DNA of 64,000 bases, from positions 1,240,001 through 1,304,000 of the forward strand of contig OZ038530.1 in assembly GCA_964036665.1 (NCBI GenBank), read 5' to 3'. Positions 60,569 through 64,000 of this stretch are shown piece after piece. Source of the DNA: Gordius sp. MW1 (lineage: Eukaryota; Nematomorpha; Gordioida; Gordea; Gordiidae). The notes under the pieces are model-generated. The model did not search any database and was not told the origin of the DNA. It worked only from the letters and a program-made list of their open reading frames with translations. How positions within the stretch are numbered: the first letter of the stretch is position 1; each line of letters begins with the position of its first letter. A program made the position numbers and the translations under genes.

Positions 60569-61771
60569 TCTTTTACACTCACTAAAGCTGGCAAATTTAT
60601 CATCCATGGTCCCCGTGATAACCGTTGCCCATTATCAAACTCATTTCCCTCAAGTACATCAACAATCTCCAGTAGCAGTTTCTTTAACAGCCACCACAAC
60701 GCAACCCCTGAGCACGTGCTTGCTCCTGATAAACCCCCGAAACAAAATGACTCTTCTTGGGCTAGCCAAATAATAAGCCTCCAAAAACCTAACACCATCT
60801 CTAGGATTCCCAGAGGTGCTCGTGAATGTTTTAGTACTCTCCTAAACCAAATTATTACCTCAATCATACACAACCCTGCTAATCATAAGAATTGGGAAAG
60901 CCTCTTTACCCTTAGTTTTCACACTCTAGCCATCCCCAACCCTGCTACAAAGCACCTCTCAAAAGACATTAAAGCATCAATCTTGGAATTTGATCTCCTT
61001 AATCCCTTAAAACCACCCTTGAAGCACAACCATCACCCAGTTGACAACAAAGCTAAAAGGATAGCCAACAAAATCAACAACATGGAAATCCGCTCAGCGC
61101 TTAAAATCCTGGAATCGGATGACTCAATAGCGCCAAATACCAATACCACCTTCGACCTCCTCCTGCAAAAACACCCCGAAGGTCATCCATTACCGCCTAA
61201 CCTCCTAAACGTCTCAGATATTCCCCTCATGGACTTCACTCTCCAAGAAGTAGCCGAAGCTCTTATGTCTTTCAAAAAAGACTCAGCCGGGGGCCTCGAT
61301 GGTATACGACCAATTTACCTTCAGGACCTCACCAAACCTCAACTTAGCGGTTCACATGCTCTTCTAGCCAACTTAACCAACCTTTGTAACATAATAAGGC
61401 GGGGACATTTTCCTTCTGAAATAGTTCCTCTCCTATTTGGTGGAAAACTGATTGCTTTTAAAAAACCAGATGGTTCGATCCGACCCATTGTTGTTGGATC
61501 AGTCCTCCGACGCATGGTTTCCAAAATAATAACCTCTCGAATCCGTTCACCTTTAACGGCTTCTCTCCTCCCAAACCAACTTGGTTTTGGCGTGAAAGGA
61601 GGATGCGAGGCTGCTTCCCATGTAGCTCGAACATTTCTTGAGTCTTCTTCATCAAATGACCTCCTGGTGAAACTCGATTTTAAAAACGCCTTTAACAGCG
61701 TAAACCGAGCAGCCTTTATTGAACCGTTCATACAACAATTTCCGGAATACCATCAGTTTCTGTTTAAATAG
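60569..61771 (+). pseudogene. Reverse transcriptase, N-terminal part (truncated and frame-broken)
   Basis: An open frame from the 5' junction to TAG at 61771. Its first residues read LTKAGKFIIHGPRDNRC, which I read as the tail of the N-terminal zinc-finger region found in this protein type. The RT domain starts near 61240. Visible motifs: AGGLDGIRP (about 61286), GGKLIAFKKPDGSIRPIVVG (about 61439) and the motif A region LVKLDFKNAFNSVNR (about 61665), whose aspartate is a catalytic metal ligand. After FPEYHQF (about 61760) the frame fails; the family continues with a YG-x-P-x-LLFG stretch that is found one frame away. The piece lacks motifs B and C, so it is inactive alone. Confidence 0.83.
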
Positions 61772-63347
61772 CTATGGGAACCCAACGTATCTACTCTTTG
61801 GGGACCAAATAATCAAATCATCCCAAGGGATCCAACAAGGAGATCCTTTGGGCCCGGCCCTTTTCTGTTTGGCCATTCAAACTATCATCGATAAACTCTC
61901 CTCCCTAGGAGCCTTCTCATGCAATTTATGGTACCTTGATGACGGATTCCTGGTCGGCCCAGCCGAAGCAGTCCGGCAAATCCCACAGATCATCAATGGC
62001 TTCGCAGACAATATATCACTCAGCCTAAACACATCGAAATGTGAGATCTTCACCAAAGATCTCACAATTGACAAACTCTCCCTCCCATTCCCAGTCATAT
62101 CAAGAGATGACTTTCATTACTTAGGCGCTCCCATTGGAGGCGTTAAAACAACTGAAACATTCTTAGAGCATTTCTCCGGTTTCATCGACTCCATATCCCA
62201 CACCCTGGAGCGTCTAACTCCCCACCATGCCTTTTTCCTCTTAAAAAACTTCCTCCTAATACCCAAAATTAACTATGCATTACGCGCATCGCCCGTCTTC
62301 CTAGCCGTTAACCTACTCCACGCGATGGAAAAAAAAATCCAATTGCTAGTCGAAAGGTGCCTAAACCTTAAATTTAGCCCTCTCCAATGGCTCCAAGCCA
62401 CCCTTCCCTCCAAGAGTGGTGGTATAGGCATCCGACCCCCCCATCTACTCTCACTAGCAGGGTTCATTTCATCCCGTTTATCAACGGATGAGTTAATCAA
62501 GCAAATCACTCAAACCCAAGACCCGCACCTCGACAGCGCCCTTCAGGCGTGGGATGACCTCAAACTGGATTCCGCTACTTACCCGAATGGAACCACCCAA
62601 AAGGATTGGGACTTACCACTGATAGCACGTTCCGTAGCTTACCTCACTTCGAACAACCTATCTTTGGGAAATCTCCACTTCAATTGGGCATCCTCCGGGG
62701 GTTACGAATGGCTCGAGGCCCTACCAAGCCAAAACCTAGGGTTACACCTGTCGGGCGAGGAACTCCGAATAGCTGTAGGCCTACGCCTCGGCTGTGAAAT
62801 TGTGTCCCCATTCAACTGCGACCTCTGCCGCCAACCCGTTCTTGCAAACGGCCATCATCCTCTACACTGCCAATACAGCAAGGGGCGGCATCCCCGTCAT
62901 GCCACAATAAATAAAATAATCGGACAATCTTTGAAGAAAGCCGGCTTTCCCAATACAATAGAACCCACTGGCCTAAGCTCCACTGACGGGAAAAGACCCG
63001 ATGGAGTAACAATCATCCCGTGGGCTCGTGGCCTAAACGCCTGCTGGGACTTCACTGCAGTGGACGTATTCGCCAAATCTAACGCCTCTCCCGACCTCAT
63101 CTCTTCTACTGAGAGAAAGAAGGAGGATAAATACAAATACCTAAACAATATTATTTTCATACCAGTAGTAGCTACGACCCTCGGTAACTTAGGTCCCGAG
63201 GGCAGCCAATTCCTAAAACAAATTTCAAAATATATAACCTCCATTACTCACGATCCCAAAGAATACTTTTTTATCAGGCAAAAGATCACAATGGAAATCG
63301 TTAAATCCAACACGATTTCCATACACGGATCAATGCCATCCGTTTAG
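61719..63347 (+). pseudogene. Reverse transcriptase, C-terminal part with CCHC finger and PD-(D/E)XK-like nuclease
   Basis: The same protein continued in another frame. The useful match starts near 61761; the TTG at 61719 is not a real start. Counting from there: motif B with GIQQGDPLGPALF (residues 36-48), YLDD catalytic motif (72-75), LGAPIG (135-140), then a thumb region. A CCHC knuckle follows (C367-x2-C370-x8-H379-x4-C384), then RH, RPDG (426-429), WDFTAVD (443-449) and ERKKEDKYKYL (465-475). The order RT, CCHC, restriction-like endonuclease is that of R2/NeSL/HERO-type retrotransposons, which nick target DNA and prime reverse transcription there. Apart from the upstream frame break this half looks complete, ending TAG at 63347. 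I cannot name the clade without a phylogeny. Confidence 0.84.
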
Positions 63348-63437
63348 TTATAGCGCGTTTTTATATTTTTTATTCGTGTATATCATAATTATAATTATTT
63401 GTTTCTGAATTCAAAATTGAATTAAAAGAAATATATC
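63348..63437 (+). other. 3' untranslated end of the retrotransposon with a small hairpin
   Basis: 90 bp, AT-rich. A perfect 7-bp inverted repeat AATTCAA/TTGAATT (63408-63414, 63417-63423) sits close to the 3' junction. There is no poly(A) tail. RLE-type elements often recognise 3' UTR structure in their own RNA; assigning that role here is inference. Confidence 0.5.
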
Positions 63438-63654
63438 AATTATCTGTCATGCATTTAAATTCTGATATAGATAAAATATCTTTTTTATCTATTTGATTTT
63501 GAATTAGAAATAGGCGAGAAGATATGTTTGGGGAATACTATGGGTATTTGTGTTTATATAAAATAATAAATAAGGCATGAATATGTTTGTTTGTAATAGG
63601 TAAAGATGGGACTGAATTAAGAAAAACTCTTGTTTTATCCCTTACTTTAGTGCA

Positions 63655-63822
63655 ATGAACCGAATTATGGTTGCATTAAGAAACAGGCTAGGGGAGATAT
63701 CTTTAGACCACTGTATGAGAATATCTATAGAAGGGGCTGACCTTCCTACTGAAGAATATCTAGATATGGCGATGAAGGAGTACGCCTTTAAAAAACAAAG
63801 AAGTATTCGGTTACTTTCTTAA
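63655..63822 (+). pseudogene. hAT transposase C-terminal fragment (copy 5)
   Basis: 55 codons downstream of the retrotransposon insertion, identical in protein to the other four copies (MNRIMVALRNRLGE, CMRISIEG, KKQRSIRLLS), stop at 63822. Confidence 0.82.
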
Positions 63823-64000
63823 AAGAACACTTGCCCGTTAAAATATTACATGTATTTATTTAATGATTATGCGTGTATGTATCAATTTATATATCACTTA
63901 TATCACCAATAAAAATTAGTAAATATTATACAAAATGGTTTAGCAATTAAAAAAATTTTTACCCCCCCCGGAAGTTGAAAATACCCCCCCCGGAGCATTT

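Larger units (their letters stand above)
60570..63437 (+). mobile_element. RLE-type non-LTR retrotransposon insertion, 5' truncated
   Basis: 2868 bp present only in hAT copy 5. The empty site in copies 3 and 4 reads GATAATTATCTG; here GATAAT is followed by the insert and then AATTATCTG, so a 3-bp AAT duplication (60567-60569, 63438-63440) is the simplest reading. One long ORF runs to 63347 with a single frame break. The open frame reaches the 5' junction without a start codon, so the 5' end is missing. The 3' end has no poly(A) and no simple repeat tail. It is higher in GC than its hAT host and shows no satellite. Confidence 0.85.
59710..64000 (+). mobile_element. Non-autonomous hAT transposon, copy 5, interrupted by a retrotransposon and cut by the window end
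   Basis: Left terminal repeat at 59710-59724. The element matches copies 3 and 4 up to 60569, is interrupted by 2868 bp of foreign sequence, and resumes at 63438. The right terminal repeat should lie about 20 bp beyond the window. The C tract near 59768 is about 18 bases, the longest of the five copies. The insertion lies in the second donor-starting repeat unit. Confidence 0.88.

Noticed and set aside
60716-60718. GTG at 60716 as a translation start of the RT protein
   Set aside because: The frame is open upstream to the insertion junction and the encoded sequence fits the family there, so this is only an internal codon of a 5'-truncated ORF.
60477-60773. 98-codon frame crossing the hAT/retrotransposon junction as a gene
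   Set aside because: Its first part is the hAT repeat unit and its second part is the retrotransposon in a wrong frame; it is a chance fusion.
61339-61731. Minus-strand frames within the reverse transcriptase region (61339-61731, 62897-63244 and others)
   Set aside because: They are antisense shadows of the RT ORF with no recognisable domains.

Overview
This is a repeat-dominated piece of eukaryotic, almost certainly animal (invertebrate-like), nuclear DNA. No host gene is visible. About 50 kb of the 64 kb is a GC-rich minisatellite with an 11-bp unit. The rest is AT-rich spacer blocks, five copies of one internally deleted hAT-type DNA transposon, and one retrotransposon insertion. The animal call rests on transposase remnants with a hAT dimerisation C-terminus, intron-like splice signals in the AT-rich transposon, and an RLE-type non-LTR reverse transcriptase of a kind common in invertebrates. 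The sequence alone does not give a species.

Layout. Positions 1-31070 (left arm) carry the satellite as GGACAACGGAC-type units on the plus strand. Near 31071 the orientation flips, and 31097-59709 (right arm) carries the reverse complement (GTCCGTCCGTT). Inserted in the satellite are seven 'A blocks' (six complete or nearly so, one fragment at the flip). Each has imperfect direct repeats at its ends, a short 11-mer array in the opposite orientation, and AT-rich tandem repeats. Five hAT copies lie at 19491-20922 and 24846-26250 (minus) and at 49032-50458, 53702-55129 and 59710-64000 (plus). The last copy is split by a 2.87-kb reverse-transcriptase element at 60570-63437 and runs off the window.

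The parts form a composite higher-order repeat: A block, about 1.19 kb satellite, hAT copy, about 1.43 kb satellite. Its period is about 4.67 kb in the right arm, and the same linkage appears inverted in the left arm. Shared private mutations in the flanks show that the hAT copies were multiplied with the satellite and did not insert independently. Smaller tandem duplications of 274, 495, 638, 1320 and 2189 bp (exact multiples of 11, or explained by a private 1-bp deletion) point to unequal exchange as the growth mechanism.

Coding content. The satellite is open in nearly all six frames for kilobases. This is a by-product of a unit with no stop codon and a length not divisible by three, and I do not call it a gene. 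Coding remnants with recognisable ancestry are the hAT first-exon-like and C-terminal fragments (five copies each) and the retrotransposon ORF, which is 5'-truncated and carries one frameshift.
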